Positions 10,635-22,272 of a DNA stretch of 64,000 bases are shown in pieces. A program made the translations under genes and the position numbers. How positions within the stretch are numbered: the stretch's first letter is position 1; the number at the start of each line of letters is the position of its first letter. Source of the stretch: Aldrovandia affinis. Its lineage: Eukaryota > Chordata > Actinopteri > Notacanthiformes > Halosauridae. The notes beneath the pieces were generated by a model that saw only the letters and a program-made list of their open reading frames with translations, searched no databases and was not told where the DNA came from. Where the stretch lies: contig JAINUG010000134.1 of assembly GCA_029706075.1 (NCBI GenBank), positions 1,052,001 through 1,116,000 on the forward strand, read 5' to 3'.

Positions 10635-11632
10635 CCCATATCCGCCAAACTAATCAAATCAAATCAAATGTATTTGTATAGCGCTTTTCACAATTGAATT
10701 GTCACAAAACGCTTAACAGAGGGGGAACCCAGGCCTAGACCCCCCCAATAACTACTGGATGTTCCCTTTTTTGGCAAACCCTTCATTCACCGATCTACGT
10801 GATATTCTGCAGACCACACAAACACAACAGTTGCCGTCCTACGGAAAATCCCGTAGCAGAAATTAAATGAAATTGAAATTTGTGTTGAGGTGCAATGTCC
10901 AAATATTATATCACTAAAGTGGTAAGAATGAAATAATTTGGTACATGCTTGTCATCGCTATCCTAAATGCTTGCATTGTTTACAATAAAGCTCAAAATAC
11001 AAAGATGAAATTGCAAGACTTCGGTATGTGAAGTGCATATGTGTCCTGATCCATTTTTTGGCCACTTCCATTACCAGAAGTTTGCTTATGATGATCCCAG
11101 CAGATACAACAAACAAAAAGCATGCAAAAAATTGAAACTAATAATAAAATGAAGAATGAGATGAACTTGTGGCATTACAGAGAATGATACGAACTCAATT
11201 CATTGAAATTTAACTCTTCATGTCAAATTTCAAAATGGTTACATGTAAATGTAGATGTGACAAATAAATGTAAGATTGTAAGAATTTATCTGTACATAAT
11301 TTCATGTTTTGTATATAGCTAATTTGTTAAAACATTTAATTGATATGACATAACATATATCTCCACAAATTATGTATTATTATAAATTATGTACAAATAC
11401 ATATTTTCTAATTTTCATAATTTGTATATGAGGTTTTTCAATTGCAACTTTTTTTGTGATTGGGCATAACAATTTATACATCAAAATAAAGATAATTTCA
11501 TGCTCTTTTCAATGATACATAATTTGAAAAAGTGGAAGAGTTAGACTAAAGGTTGGCTGAGCGTGAATGAGTGTGTTATTTGGCTAAGCACACATCGTGT
11601 TTATACAAAATAAGGCATTAGGCGGATATGGG
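10635..11632 (-). mobile_element. TTAA-flanked non-autonomous element A (piggyBac-like)
   Basis: Terminal inverted repeats CCCATATCCGCC and GGCGGATATGGG bound a 998-bp AT-rich unit. The right flank is TTAA and the left is TGAA, probably decayed TTAA. TTAA duplication with CCC-starting termini is the piggyBac signature, although other TTAA-targeting superfamilies such as Kolobok are possible. No transposase is present. Reverse-complemented, it aligns along its length with the larger element at 37785-46227 and represents that element without the LTR and BEL/Pao insertions. It carries its own small insertion at about 10660-10775. Confidence 0.78.
10655..10775. repeat. Fish interspersed repeat (TATAGCGCTTTTCAC type)
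   Basis: TCAAATCAAATCAAATGTAT followed by TTGTATAGCGCTTTTCACAA is a repeat motif frequent in teleost genomes. In element B the corresponding site reads straight through, so this looks like a secondary insertion into element A. The class is not determined. Confidence 0.6.
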
Positions 11633-11636
11633 TTAA

Positions 11637-14215
11637 ACTAACTTTAACTTGCAATTAAATAAACCTTTTTTCTTCACAAACACAGTATGGTGAGTTAATA
11701 CTGGTGATTTTCTGAACATTTTTCATTTTGCTTAACAAACTTTGTTTGTGAAGAGAAATAAACAAGTACACTTGCATTTAATAGTCAAAGGATGTAGGAT
11801 ACATTCACAGCTTTTGTCCAGTTGCTCATCCAAGCAAATGCTATCCAGCAAATTTCACTTACTGAATTGCACTTGAATGTGTAATTGGTAATAGCAAAGT
11901 GATGGTATAAAACAGTGGTTTAAATTGCACTTTTTAACATTGAAACTCAGTTGCAAATTAAACAGCTAACATATGTATATATATATAAATATAAATATAT
12001 AAAATATATACAAATATAAATATATAAAATATATACAAATATAAATAGACATATATTTTTTTACAGAACATGTACAATGGAAACTAGGGAGCTGGAACTT
12101 ACAGGACTCCATTCACTTTTTATGCATTTCAACACAGACCGTGAGACAAAATATGAATTCATTTTGAATACAGCAGCTATAATTGCATGGTTTCATGTGG
12201 GTTTCACTTGAGTACTGGAGTTCATGGTAAATACAGTGGGACATTTAGCTGCAAATAAACACATAGCTTGGCTCTCAAGCTTGTCTGTGTTATCAGAGCA
12301 GAGAAAAAAGTTCAAAACGACCTCTAATTAATGAGTCTTTTCCAGGGCTAAGTGAGTGGGATATTTATATTGTATTCACTACGTTTCAATTTATTGCAAA
12401 TAAGTGTTTGTTAATCCAAATAACGAGGTAATGAGAGCTATTTTACGCAGTCTATTCAGCTTGAGTATACTTAATTACAATATTTAATGAAAATCATAAT
12501 TGAAGAATTAAGCACTAGAGCAGCAATGAATCATTTCCCATGCACATTTACTGCCAAAGTCTTTGAGTCAGAATAAATGCTAATTATATACATTAGTGAA
12601 TGTCAATACCGTGATATTTAATGAATCCTGGATAATCCCAAAGCAATCAATTTAGATCAAAATTGCTTTTCTTAAAAAGCTGGAGATTCAGCAAGCCCAT
12701 CCATCCCACATTGCCAATGAGGCCTGTTATTCACAGGGCTAACACAAAACCACCAGCTCAGTAATTGCTTTATTTACATCCCATAATGCAAATTAACCAT
12801 TATGTGAGGATCCAGAATGGAAGACCTGCAGCCACACGGTGATGTGATTCATTTTCCATTAGACCAAAAAAGCCTAACTAAAGTAAAAAGTTATAATCTG
12901 ACGGAAAATAAGAAGTCATTTGTGCACACATGACAATACATACATCGATAGCAATTTTAATATTGCCAATAAATCTCAGCATTGAGGGGGATGAAATAAA
13001 TGTAAGACTGTGGTCGAAAATAATGATTTTGGTACTTAGTTGATTGTCCCCCTACACTACACATTCCAAGTTGATGGCAGCAGCAAAACTTCATATAATC
13101 CACCCATAAAGCTTTTTGGCCTTGCATTTCAAGTAACAAATTTTAAGAAGATCTTCCCCGTCCGCCACACTCATTACGCCTATGATACGGAGGAACCTTT
13201 GCTCCCATCCAAGGGTTAATGAAACTTCCCAGCTAGAGGGCTTCTCCATTTGCTTGAGATGCTCAGCTAGTCAGCAGCACCCTTCTATAGAATGTGAACA
13301 CACTCTATTTGTTTCACTTCACGATGATGGTTGCATATTTTCTCCTCTCACTAGGATGTATAATAATACCATTGTGTGCAGGTTTAATGATACTGCTGTG
13401 CAGGTGTCAGCACATATCACGCTGTGAAATTAATGACCGGGGCGGTGGGTTATAACCAAACCCACGGACAACCTTTACAAAAACAAAATCCCAGACATTT
13501 TTTTATATTCCGAAATTTAAGGATGGAATAAGGAAAACTCAATTGAGGCCCAGATTATATCTAACTGCAATGTGCTGAAGTTTTGTATCTTCTTCTTTTA
13601 TTTTTTATTTAGCAAGCCTTACTTTTTCATGATTTAATAAATTGTTCAGGCACCAAAGAAAGTATAAACGTCTTAGACTACTATGTTTTTGTTCAATTCC
13701 GTGGTCAGTGTGAAATTCAGTCCATGTTGCCATGCAGCTCATCTTTTCCATGTGACATTATCAAAAGAAAAGCAGACTTGTGTTATGAACTATAACGGCG
13801 CAGAGAGTTATACTTTCTAAGCAACACATTTATCATATCTAGACTTTTTCATAAAGTAATTTTTTCATAGCATCTCTGAAGGTGCTTCTATTCAAGATTC
13901 TGTTCCACACATCCTCACACTTGAAAAACACAAAACAATTCAAGAAGGAAGTATAAGCCTGATACTGACACATGGAAATGTGATTAACTATGTGTGAATA
14001 TGTGAGCACAATTAGCTCTTCCTACCTGCCTGCCAATAAAAGCAACCACCTATATCATTGTGTTATTATTCTGTTCAGGTTTCGGTTAGCAGAAAGTGCA
14101 GGCAAGGATGTGGATTCATCTACGATGCCATCAAACAGAAACATCACTCATTTGTTACAGAGTGGTTACATTGCCTATACCTAATATAAGTTATTTGCTG
14201 GATATGACTCAGAAA
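11637..14215. other. Non-repetitive AT-rich sequence, possible conserved non-coding
   Basis: No gene seen. It includes an AT-rich (ATAAATAT)n-like tract at 11973-12050. From about 12300 to 12860 the sequence is non-repetitive, rich in TAAT/ATTA homeodomain-type cores and lacks transposon hallmarks, a texture often seen in vertebrate conserved non-coding elements. That is inference only. Frames at 13182-13427 and 13990-14184 lack recognisable motifs. Confidence 0.3.
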
Positions 14216-14709
14216 TACAGTGAGCACCATAATTCATTGGACAGTGACACATTTTTTGTTATTTGAGCTCTGTACTCTAGCACTTTGAGTTGAGGATACA
14301 ATGAGGTTGAAGTGCAGACTGTCAGCTTTAATTTGAGGGTATTTTCATCCATATCGGATGAACCGTTTAGAAATGACCTGAACAATGACTTTTTGTACAT
14401 GGTCCCCCCATTTTAAGGTACTACAAGCATTTGTTGAATTGGCTTCACAGATGTGTTTCGTTAGGCAGGTGTATTCATTTGTGTCGTTAGTGAATGCAGA
14501 AGAGAGCTGTTGATGTCCAGTCTTGATTCTAGACTTTGCAATTGCCTTTGGAGATTGTTGTTGGGGTGTGACAACATGAGGAAGATAGCAGTGTCAATGC
14601 AAATTTAGCTGGCTGTCATAAGGCTCAGAAATTAAAATCAATCAATCAGGAACATTGCAATAACCCTGGGCATGGCCAAGTCAACAGTTTGGTTCATCAT
14701 TAACAAGTA

Positions 14710-15489
14710 GTGGATGACCGGAGAATACTCTCTATGGTGAAGAAAACCCCCCTGACAACGGCCCAACAGATCAAAAACACTCTCCTGGATGCAGGTGTAG
14801 ATGTGTCAAAGTCTACCATACATAGAAGACTACACCAGCAGGACTACAGAGAGTACACTACAAGATGCAAACCACTGATAAGCCTGAAGAACACAAAGGC
14901 GGGATTACAGTTTGCTAAAAAGCACCTAAAAGGGCCCCAAGAGTTCTGGAACAAAGTCTTGTGGACAGATGAGACAAAGATTAACATGTACCAGAGTGAT
15001 GGAAAGTGTGGAGAAAAAAAGGAAATGCCCATGATCCAAAGCATACCACCTAATCCGTGAAACATGGCTTGGGCCTGTATGGTTGCCAGTGGAACAGGCT
15101 TACTTGTCTTCATCGATGATGTGACTGCAGACAGAAGTAGAACAATGAATTCTGAATTCTACAGAAATATTTGATCTGCTCAGATAAAACCAAATGCCTC
15201 CAAACTCATTGGACGGCACTTCATCATGCAACAAGACAATGACCCGAAACATACTGCTAGAGCAACGAAGGGGTTTTTGCCGGCCAAAAAGTGGAAAATC
15301 CTTGACTGGCCTAGTCAATCACCAGATCTGAATCCAATTGAACATGCATTTTACATGCTGAAGAGGAGACTGAAGGCAAAAAGTCCCCGAAACAAGCAGG
15401 AACTGAAGATGGCTGTAGTACAGACCTGGCAGAGCATCACCAGGGAAGATACCCAACGTCTGGTAATGTCTATGCATTGCAGACTTTAA
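14710..15489 (+). pseudogene. Tc1-like transposase, DDE, with stops
   Basis: Would cut and paste Tc1 DNA at TA sites. The N-terminal half shows the second helix-turn-helix (LTTAQQIKNTLLDAGVDVSK, STIHRRLH). The first catalytic Asp lies in WTDETK, the second in QQDNDPKHTA, and the final Glu in SPDLNPIEHAF, so the DDE triad is visible. In-frame stops occur at 15058-15060 and 15172-15174. A short indel pair around 15005-15060 moves the conserved stretch WRKKG...DPKHT into another frame. The start at 14710 is simply the first Met of the open part; the protein probably began upstream near 14577 (ATGAGGAAG). Confidence 0.88.
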
Positions 15490-15593
15490 GCAGTCATTGC
15501 ATGCAAAAGATATGCGACCAAATATAAAAAATGACTTTATTCTACATTATGTTAAACTGTACAATGAATTATTCATTAATTCATACACATCTG

Positions 15594-16055
15594 TCATGAC
15601 TTGATGAGCTTCATCCAGCATTCCCTGTTAAGCATTGCATTGCGAACAGACAATCCGCACAGTCCTGTCTCCAGTTCGATGGACAATTTAAGGGTGATGT
15701 TAGGTTGACCTCTACGACGGGGAGAGTCTGGCGTCCAAAGGAGGACACGACTGGCTGGCTCATTGTGCTGAATGATATGTCCAGCTAGCCGAAGACGACG
15801 CTGTCTGATGACACTTGAGATGGAGCGGAGGGCACCGTACAGGGCGGAGTTTGGAAGGTGGTCCTGCCAGGAAACATTCTGGACAGCACGCAACATCCGT
15901 GTGTAGGTACCATCGATGGACTTAGTGATCTTGCTGGTGAGGGCCCAAGACTCACACCCATAGAGGAGAATGGACTCCACGGATGTTTTAAAGATGTTAA
16001 TTTTGGAGCTTTTACGGATTGAAGATTCCTTTACAGATTGAAGATTGCCAAACAT
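15594..16055 (-). pseudogene. LINE C-terminal domain
   Basis: Reads LLYGCESWALTSKITKSID, then RMLRAVQNVSWQDH and RQRRLRLAGHIIQHNEPAS, a pattern typical of the region after RT in many LINEs. It ends close to the 3' end of the element. It is separated by a frameshift from the RT fragment upstream (16221-16541). Confidence 0.8.
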
Positions 16056-16220
16056 TCCTCAATGAGTGGAGAGCAGACTAAGCTTGAGCCTTCCTACATT
16101 CAACATCGTGGGTCGAGTTTGTGTAGGAGCCCAGGTATTTGAAGTCATCAACTTTGTCGATCTTACTGCTATCAAGCGCTATGATGTCGCCAGCGGTGGA
16201 GGTATTGAGGTGAATGTACT

Positions 16221-17176
16221 TCATTTTCTTTGCATTAAGAGAGAGACTAATGGACTTGCAGAAAGTTTCTGAGATTCTGCATCTCGAAGGGTGTCAGCAA
16301 GCAGACTAATGTCATCAGCGTATTCTAGGTCAGAAAGGTGTTGAGCAGGATATCTACTACTTCTACGGCAAATCAGAGTTAGACCATCAGTGTCATTTAT
16401 TGCTATCCGCAGGGCGTAGTCCAAAACTATGATGAATAGATAGGGGGCAAGTGGATCACCCTGGAGAACGCCGGTGTTGATGAAAAATGAATCAGTTTCG
16501 CCTTCCGGAGTGAGAACGACTGCACTTGTATCCTCATACATAATTTTGATGGCATCTCCTCTGGGATTCCGAAAGCATTCAAAATTTTAAACATCGTGGG
16601 TCTGTTGATGGAATCGAATGCTTTGCGGAAGTCAATGAAGATTATTGCAGCTTCTTTCTGATGATTTAGAATTTCCTCAATTATTCGTCTGAGAGCAAGG
16701 ATTTGTGAAGAAGCAGATCTCAGAGGCCGAAAACCATTTGGGTTGGGGCGAAGGACCTTTTCCAACTCAGGACTAATACGATTCAGCAAAAGACGGTAAT
16801 AGATTTTTGCAGCTGTTTGAGTTAGACTGATTCCCCGATAGTTGTCTGGGATGGTCAGGTCACCTTTTTTCGGAACTGGCACAATGCCGGAGATGCCCCA
16901 TTCAGGTGGGCGATTTCCTTCCAAGGTTGTATTACAGAAGTGTGTAAGACACTTCTTCAGTTTGGGAAGCCTCCAGACTTCGATAGGGATGCTGTCCATA
17001 CCAGGGGCCTTGCCAAGTTTCATTTGCGCGATAGCCGTATTGACCTCGGCTTGAGAAAATTTGCCGGTGGGAATGTTAGAGTTGGTTTTAAAAATTGGGT
17101 CAATTGTACCTTGAGCATTGGTATTATTATCGGAATTCAGAAGGTTTTCAAAAAGACTTTGCCACTCGATCTTCAC
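16221..17176 (-). pseudogene. LINE reverse transcriptase in two frames
   Basis: The N-terminal half (16427-17176) carries MKLGKAPGMDSIPIEVWR, YRGISLTQTAAKIYYRLL, NPNGFRPLRSASSQIL and FIDFRKAFDSINRPTM. The second half (16221-16541) carries MYEDTSAVVLTPEGETDSFF, GVLQGDPLAPYLF and the YADD box in LEYADDISLLAD. The two overlap in different frames near 16520-16560, so at least one frameshift separates the palm motifs. All main RT blocks are visible but not in one frame. Confidence 0.87.
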
Positions 17177-17736
17177 CTTGGGAATGTTAGAGCTGTTTTA
17201 ATTTTTGCAAAAATTGTTTGGTCTAAATGTTGTTTGTAATGTCTTCTTGAGCAGGTTGGACTGAGTCGGAGATCATCGAGAAAACAAACAAACCTGCAAA
17301 CAAGGTTGGGAGGCAGTTTGGTTTGAAGGATTGACTTCCCAATTTTCACACATGTATCAACAAAGTTGCCATAGGACTGGACGTCAGTGTCCATAGAGAA
17401 CCACTCATCTGAAATATGGTCCTCAATTGCAGATGCAAGATTTTGATCCATAGTCATGGCGGCCCAATTTAGCTTCAAGCGAGCAGATGGTTTTGCAGAA
17501 CGAAGACTGAGTCTAACCTTAGCACAGACAATGCGATGGTCAGAACCGATCGGATCAGAGGTGGAATATGCTTGGGAATCTTGGATGCTATTTCTCCATC
17601 GTTTACGACAGAGAATGAAGTCGATCTGTGATAGGAACTTATTAGGTGAGCAATGAGTCCTTTGACGATTTCTGAAACATTGTATTGGTGATAAGAAGGT
17701 TATTTTGGTTAACAAATTCAGTGAGAAACTGACCAT
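17173..17736 (-). pseudogene. LINE endonuclease C-terminal part
   Basis: FLSQIDFILCRKRWRN and SDPIGSDHRIVCAKVRL match the end of APE-type LINE endonucleases, where the SDH motif holds a catalytic His. The linker to RT follows. The N-terminal half of the endonuclease is not visible in frame. Confidence 0.78.
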
Positions 17737-18360
17737 TTCGGTTAGTAGCAGGGTGGTAGGAAAACTTCCATGCTACATGGGCGTTGAAGTCACCACCAAT
17801 AGGGCAGAATGGAGGCATAGCATTGATGGGAATGGACGACGTATGTCTTTGGATTGCCTTTAAAGACTGCTAGCATTATTCTACTGTTAATCTTAGAGAT
17901 GGAAATGAGCAGAGGGAGCAAAGTTTCATTGAGATGCTCAAAAAAATGGTTGAAGTAATAGATGATGTCCATGCATTTGACGGTGTTCTTGTATACAGGC
18001 AACGTTAGTTGGAGAATGGAAGACAGGTTGCAGTCTTCATGTACTGAGGGGAGATGTCCCTCACCTGCAGTGGGAAGAAGGGGCTTTAACCCCACCATCA
18101 TGTTTTCAGGTTCCAGAACTCATGTACAGTTTTTGCTTTGGCAAACCAGCCAAGGCAGCGGGGTTAGGAACCAGGGTGCTGGCCACTGCCACCTGTCTAT
18201 TCCGCCGTTGCAGTCTTAGCAGTTCTCACCTGCAGGAATCCAGCCAGGTCCACTCATGAGCTAGGATGATCTGTCAGAACCAGAGGTTAGAGCACCCATT
18301 TATATGAGTCGGCTGCCCATCACCTAAGGTACTATCCATCCAGATCAACCAAACACCCTA
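17737..18360 (-). other. 5' part of the LINE, degraded
   Basis: Lies between the endonuclease remnant and the 5' target duplication. It probably holds decayed endonuclease and 5' UTR. No clean motif was seen. Confidence 0.5.
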
Positions 18361-18564
18361 AATGAATTATGAATTATGGAATTATGGTGCCTGAAAATGG
18401 GGGCTATGTACAAAAGGTTCTATAATTTCTAAACGGTTCATCCGAATTAAAGCTGACAGTCTGCAGTCATTGTCATTGTATCATTTAAATCTCAAAGTGC
18501 TAGAGTACAGAACCAAAATAACAAAAAATGTGTCACTGTCCAGTGAATTATGGTGCTCACTGTA

Positions 18565-19140
18565 TATGGATGGTCATGCTACCGCTACGCTTCTGAAACT
18601 AGCTAGGTTCTCCAGTCCACACATGCAGGTGCTGAAACCTAGCTTAGACGTCTCAGTGTTTCAGCTAACCACTTGCATCCTGAAGTTTCAACACAAAGTT
18701 AGCAGTGCAACTGAAGGAACGTAGCTTAATAATGAAGTTCAATGACAAGTGTTCGGCTAACAAGACTATAGAACAGAAACAGGATTTCCTGCTTTGTAAA
18801 ACAAAGCAATTCATTGCATACATCATGATAGCTAAATGATTCAATATTGAATCTATGTGAGTTAAATTAATTTGATGTAATAGCAAACAATCATTAAATA
18901 AATGTAAGTCCCCTCCCCCGCCAAAGCCAATGGTCACTGGGCATGATGCCTCAGCTTACCAATACTTGCCACAAAAGTTATGGACAGCATACGGTTGAAG
19001 TTATTGTACAATATACTACTCATAGTCTACTTTGTCTCTCAAGTCTTTCTTTGTTTGAATATTTATACATTATATAAATGAGGTTTTTCACAACTCTTCA
19101 TAAGCTTGTCTTAAGTATGTGGCAGCACAATGTAATTAAT
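18565..19140. other. Non-coding sequence
   Basis: No supported gene or named repeat between the Tc1 end and a local duplication. Confidence 0.4.
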
Positions 19141-19325
19141 CCTAAACGTGATGGATAGATACATTTATTTATGTCAACTATTTGTACACTGGCTTGCAGT
19201 TTATTTTTGAATATATCAACTTAATTCCATGTAAAAATTGAGGGATTATATGGTTTAATTCCATTACGTACCCTAATTGTAGTCATTGAGCCTATCTGCA
19301 TAATTTGATTAACATCCCGTTTTGT
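19141..19325 (+). repeat. Local duplication, unsplit copy
   Basis: CTTGCAGTTTATTTTTGAAT, TCAACTTAATTCCATGT and TGTAGTCATTGAGCCTATCT recur in the same order at 19786-19903 and 20352-20400. The family is unknown. Confidence 0.7.
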
Positions 19326-19785
19326 TTTGATAATGGTGTCACTCATTTAAATGTTCTTAATGAATGTCAATTTACTTGATGATTTTGTTCAAGTCTTCCC
19401 ACCCCACCCCCCTGCACGAAATTGGCTTTCTATTCAGGAACACACATAATTAATTTCCACAGCTATTTTTATGTTAAGCAAAGCATTGGATTTCCCAATG
19501 AAGCCCACCCTTTGACTCTGTCCTGAGGACTGATTAAAACTTCAATCCAGAGAGACAGGACGCCAGCACTGCCCATCATAACCGGCAGGGAGTTTATTCA
19601 GCAATGTGGAAACGTGATAATTGAATTATTGTGTACGCCAACTGTCAAGGGTAGCAGCCCCCTCACTCGGTGCATGAATCACGGCCAGTGACATTGTTCT
19701 CTGGAGAGAAGAGTTTGACACAGTGAGTCCCCGGTGTGAGGTGCCAGGGCCTACTGTGCTCAGTCAGTCTAATGTTGAAGTTTTA

Positions 19786-20400
19786 ATCCTAAATGTGACG
19801 GATAGTTACACATATCTATGTCAAATATTTATGCACTGTCCTGCAGTTTATTTTTTAATACATCGACTTAATTTAATGTCAAAATTTAGATATTAGATTA
19901 TTTATTTATATGAGGTACCTGTGAAACCGGGAGGGCTGCTCCTCCCCTTTGGCTGCTGTCAGGAGTACCTGTTCCCTCCCACAGCCTGGGGAGTACTACA
20001 GGGCCTTGGACAGCAGCGGTCTCACCTACAGGCAGGCTCACCTGAGGCTGCTCCACAATCAACTCAGGTTTTGGCCATTGCCTACGTGAGGCCGTTATAA
20101 AATCACAGCCTGCCATGCCTGGAGAGAGAATGTTTTTGGGTTCATGGAGGAAGTAGTGCTGGCTTTTCTTTCCTACCCTTCAGATTATAGCCTTTAGTCT
20201 GACTTTGATTTCCTATTTTGTTTCATTTTATTGTTTTCACTGCCCGATAAGGGTTAATAATTTGGCCACTGACCTACTGAAATACTGCCTTAGTTAGTTT
20301 TTCAATCCATTCATCAACTGGCATGATGGCCATCCCTGCCACTCTGCCACAGGGCCCAGATTGTAGTCATTGAGCCTATCCTTATAATTTGACTAACAGC
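19786..20400 (+). repeat. Local duplication, copy split by ~450 bp
   Basis: The first part (19786-19903) matches 19141-19260 at roughly three bases in four. The second part (20352-20400, TGTAGTCATTGAGCCTATCC) matches 19278-19325. The intervening 19904-20351 is absent from the other copy, so it is either an insertion here or a deletion there. That intervening piece has GC-rich CT-repeat-like sequence and no recognised motif. Confidence 0.65.
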
Positions 20401-20828
20401 CCAAGATGGAATATACTGTATAACCACATTTAGTATTTTTGTTACATGGCCCAAAACGTATGTTACGTCAAATTTAAATTGTATTAATAGACATACTTTC
20501 AATACTTTGTTTTTGTTTAATTACAATTCTTCCCCATTGTACTCATTTACATTTACATTTTAAGCATTTAGCAGACGCTCTTATCCAGAGCGACTTACAA
20601 GATGTGCATTAATACATGGTAGGAACAATCATAGTTAGTGCACGAGATCAGTGCAGGAATACAGCAATAGACATCATTGCAGGCATCAGCATACCACACC
20701 TGTAACACCTGTAACACCAGGAAGGAAAAGGTTAGTGTGGTTTTTTTTGTTTTTGTTTTTTTTTGGGGGAAGTATAGTGTTGAACAAGTCAACAGTTGGT
20801 GAAGACAATTTAGCTAGATGGACAGAGT

Positions 20829-21881
20829 TCAGCGGTAGTGGAGTCTTAAGAGGTGGGTTTTGAGTCTCTTGCGGAAGATTGCAAGTGATTCCGTGGTCCT
20901 GACCGATTGCGGAAGGTCGTTGCACCAGCGAGGGATCAGGACAGAGAAGAGGCGAGACCGCGAGGAGCGGCTGCCAGGCGCCCGGAGGGAGGGGGCAGTC
21001 AGTTTGCCAGAGGAGACGGAGCGGAGGAGTCTGGGCGGGGTGTAGGGAGTGATGAGTGACTGGAGGTATGGGGGAGCAGTACCTCTGGCTGCTTGAAAAG
21101 CAAGCACCAGTGACTTGAATCTGATGCATGCTGCGATGGGGAGCCAGTGCAGAGAGGAGAGTAGAGGGGTGACGTGGGTGAACTTCGGCTGGTTGAACAC
21201 CAGACGAGTGGCAGCGTTCTGGACTAGTTGCAGTGGCTTGATGGCGCAGGCCGGAAGGCCTGCCAGCAAGGAATTGCAGTAGTCCAGACGTGAGATCACC
21301 AGGGCCTGGACCAGGAGTTGAGTGGCCTCTTGGGTGAGGAACGGTCGGATCCTCCGGATGTTGTGGAGGGAGAAACGGCACGTCCGAGTGATCGCTGCAA
21401 TATGGCTCGAGAAGCACAGCTGGTTGTCCAGGGTTACCCCAAGACTCCTGGCAGACTGGGACAGAGACACTATGGAGCCTTCCACAGTGATTGACGCATC
21501 AATCATCGGGGAGCCCTTCACTGGGAGGAAGAGCAGCTCTGTCTTCCCCAGGTTCAGCTTCAGGTGGTGGGTGGACATCCATGCGGAGATGACAGCCAGG
21601 CATGCAGAGATCCGTGCCGGGACCTGGGTATCAGATGGAGAGAAGGAGAGAAACAGTTGAGTGTCATCAGCATAACAGTGATAGGAAAAACCATGAGCAG
21701 AAATAACAGAGCCAAGTGACTTGGTGTACAGAGAAAATAGGACGGGGCCTAGCACCGAGCCCTGCGGGACTCCGGTAGAGAGGGTGTGTGGAGAGGAGAG
21801 GGACCCTCTCCAGGCCACCTGGTAGGACCGGTCAGCCAGGTAGGACTCGAACCATGTCAACGCAGATCCAGAGATTCCCAT
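20829..21881 (-). pseudogene. L2 LINE RT C-terminal half and post-RT region
   Basis: This 350-residue open frame begins inside RT at GISGSALTWFESYLADRSYQ, continues through GVPQGSVLGPVLF, CYADDTQLFLSF, LNLGKTELLFLP and SRLDYCNSLLAGLP, and ends at the natural stop after LKTHLLRLHYR. It has no frameshift, so it shows the true C-terminus of the family. It is cut at its N-terminus by the 430-bp deletion and cannot make an active RT. Confidence 0.88.
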
Positions 21882-22272
21882 CTCAACGAGAGATGAGAGC
21901 AGGATCCGGTGGGACGGTGGGAGAGGACAAGTTGAAGGATGTCTGAGTCAGGGAGGGGCGAGAAGGAGGACAGAGGGGTGAGAGGTTTAGGTAGTGAGAT
22001 GGGTGAGGGAGAGGTTGGGGGGAAGGAGTTGCGTATGTCATCGACCTTCTTGGGAAAGAAGGATGCGAAGTCATCCGCGGTTAGAGAGGAGGGGGTGGGG
22101 GAGGAGGAGGGGTGAGGAGAGAGGAAAACGTAGAGTAGAGTTTACGAGGGTTAGAAACTGAAGATTGAATTTTGGAAAGGAAAAATGCAGACTTAGCAGA
22201 GGAGAGGTTAGAGGAGAAGGAAGCCAGGAGTGTGTGGAAATCAGTCAGAGCTACAGGGGATTTGGATTTTCT

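Larger units (their letters stand above)
15573..18360 (-). mobile_element. APE-type non-LTR retrotransposon inserted in Tc1
   Basis: A 2.8-kb LINE on the minus strand between the two parts of a Tc1 element, bounded by AATGAATTAT direct repeats. Reading from 18360 towards 15573 it has a 5' part, the end of an apurinic-type endonuclease, a reverse transcriptase and a C-terminal segment. The RT style (GVLQGDPLAPYLFIIVLDYA, LEYADDISLLAD) and the C-terminal ARRLRLAGH-like region resemble RTE-related fish and cnidarian elements rather than the L2 elements here, but the clade is not certain. Several frameshifts inactivate it. Confidence 0.85.
14218..18562 (+). mobile_element. Tc1-like transposon split by a LINE insertion
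   Basis: Left terminus CAGTGAGCACCATAATTCAT at 14218 and right terminus ending TTATGGTGCTCACTG at 18562 are inverted repeats that extend ~190 bp each (14218-14405 and 18371-18562), both flanked by TA. The transposon occupies 14218-15572 and 18371-18562, about 1.55 kb without the insert, a normal Tc1 length. A LINE (15573-18360) sits near its 3' end with a 10-bp duplication AATGAATTAT at 15563-15572 and 18361-18370. The transposase is broken, so the element is dead. Confidence 0.92.
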
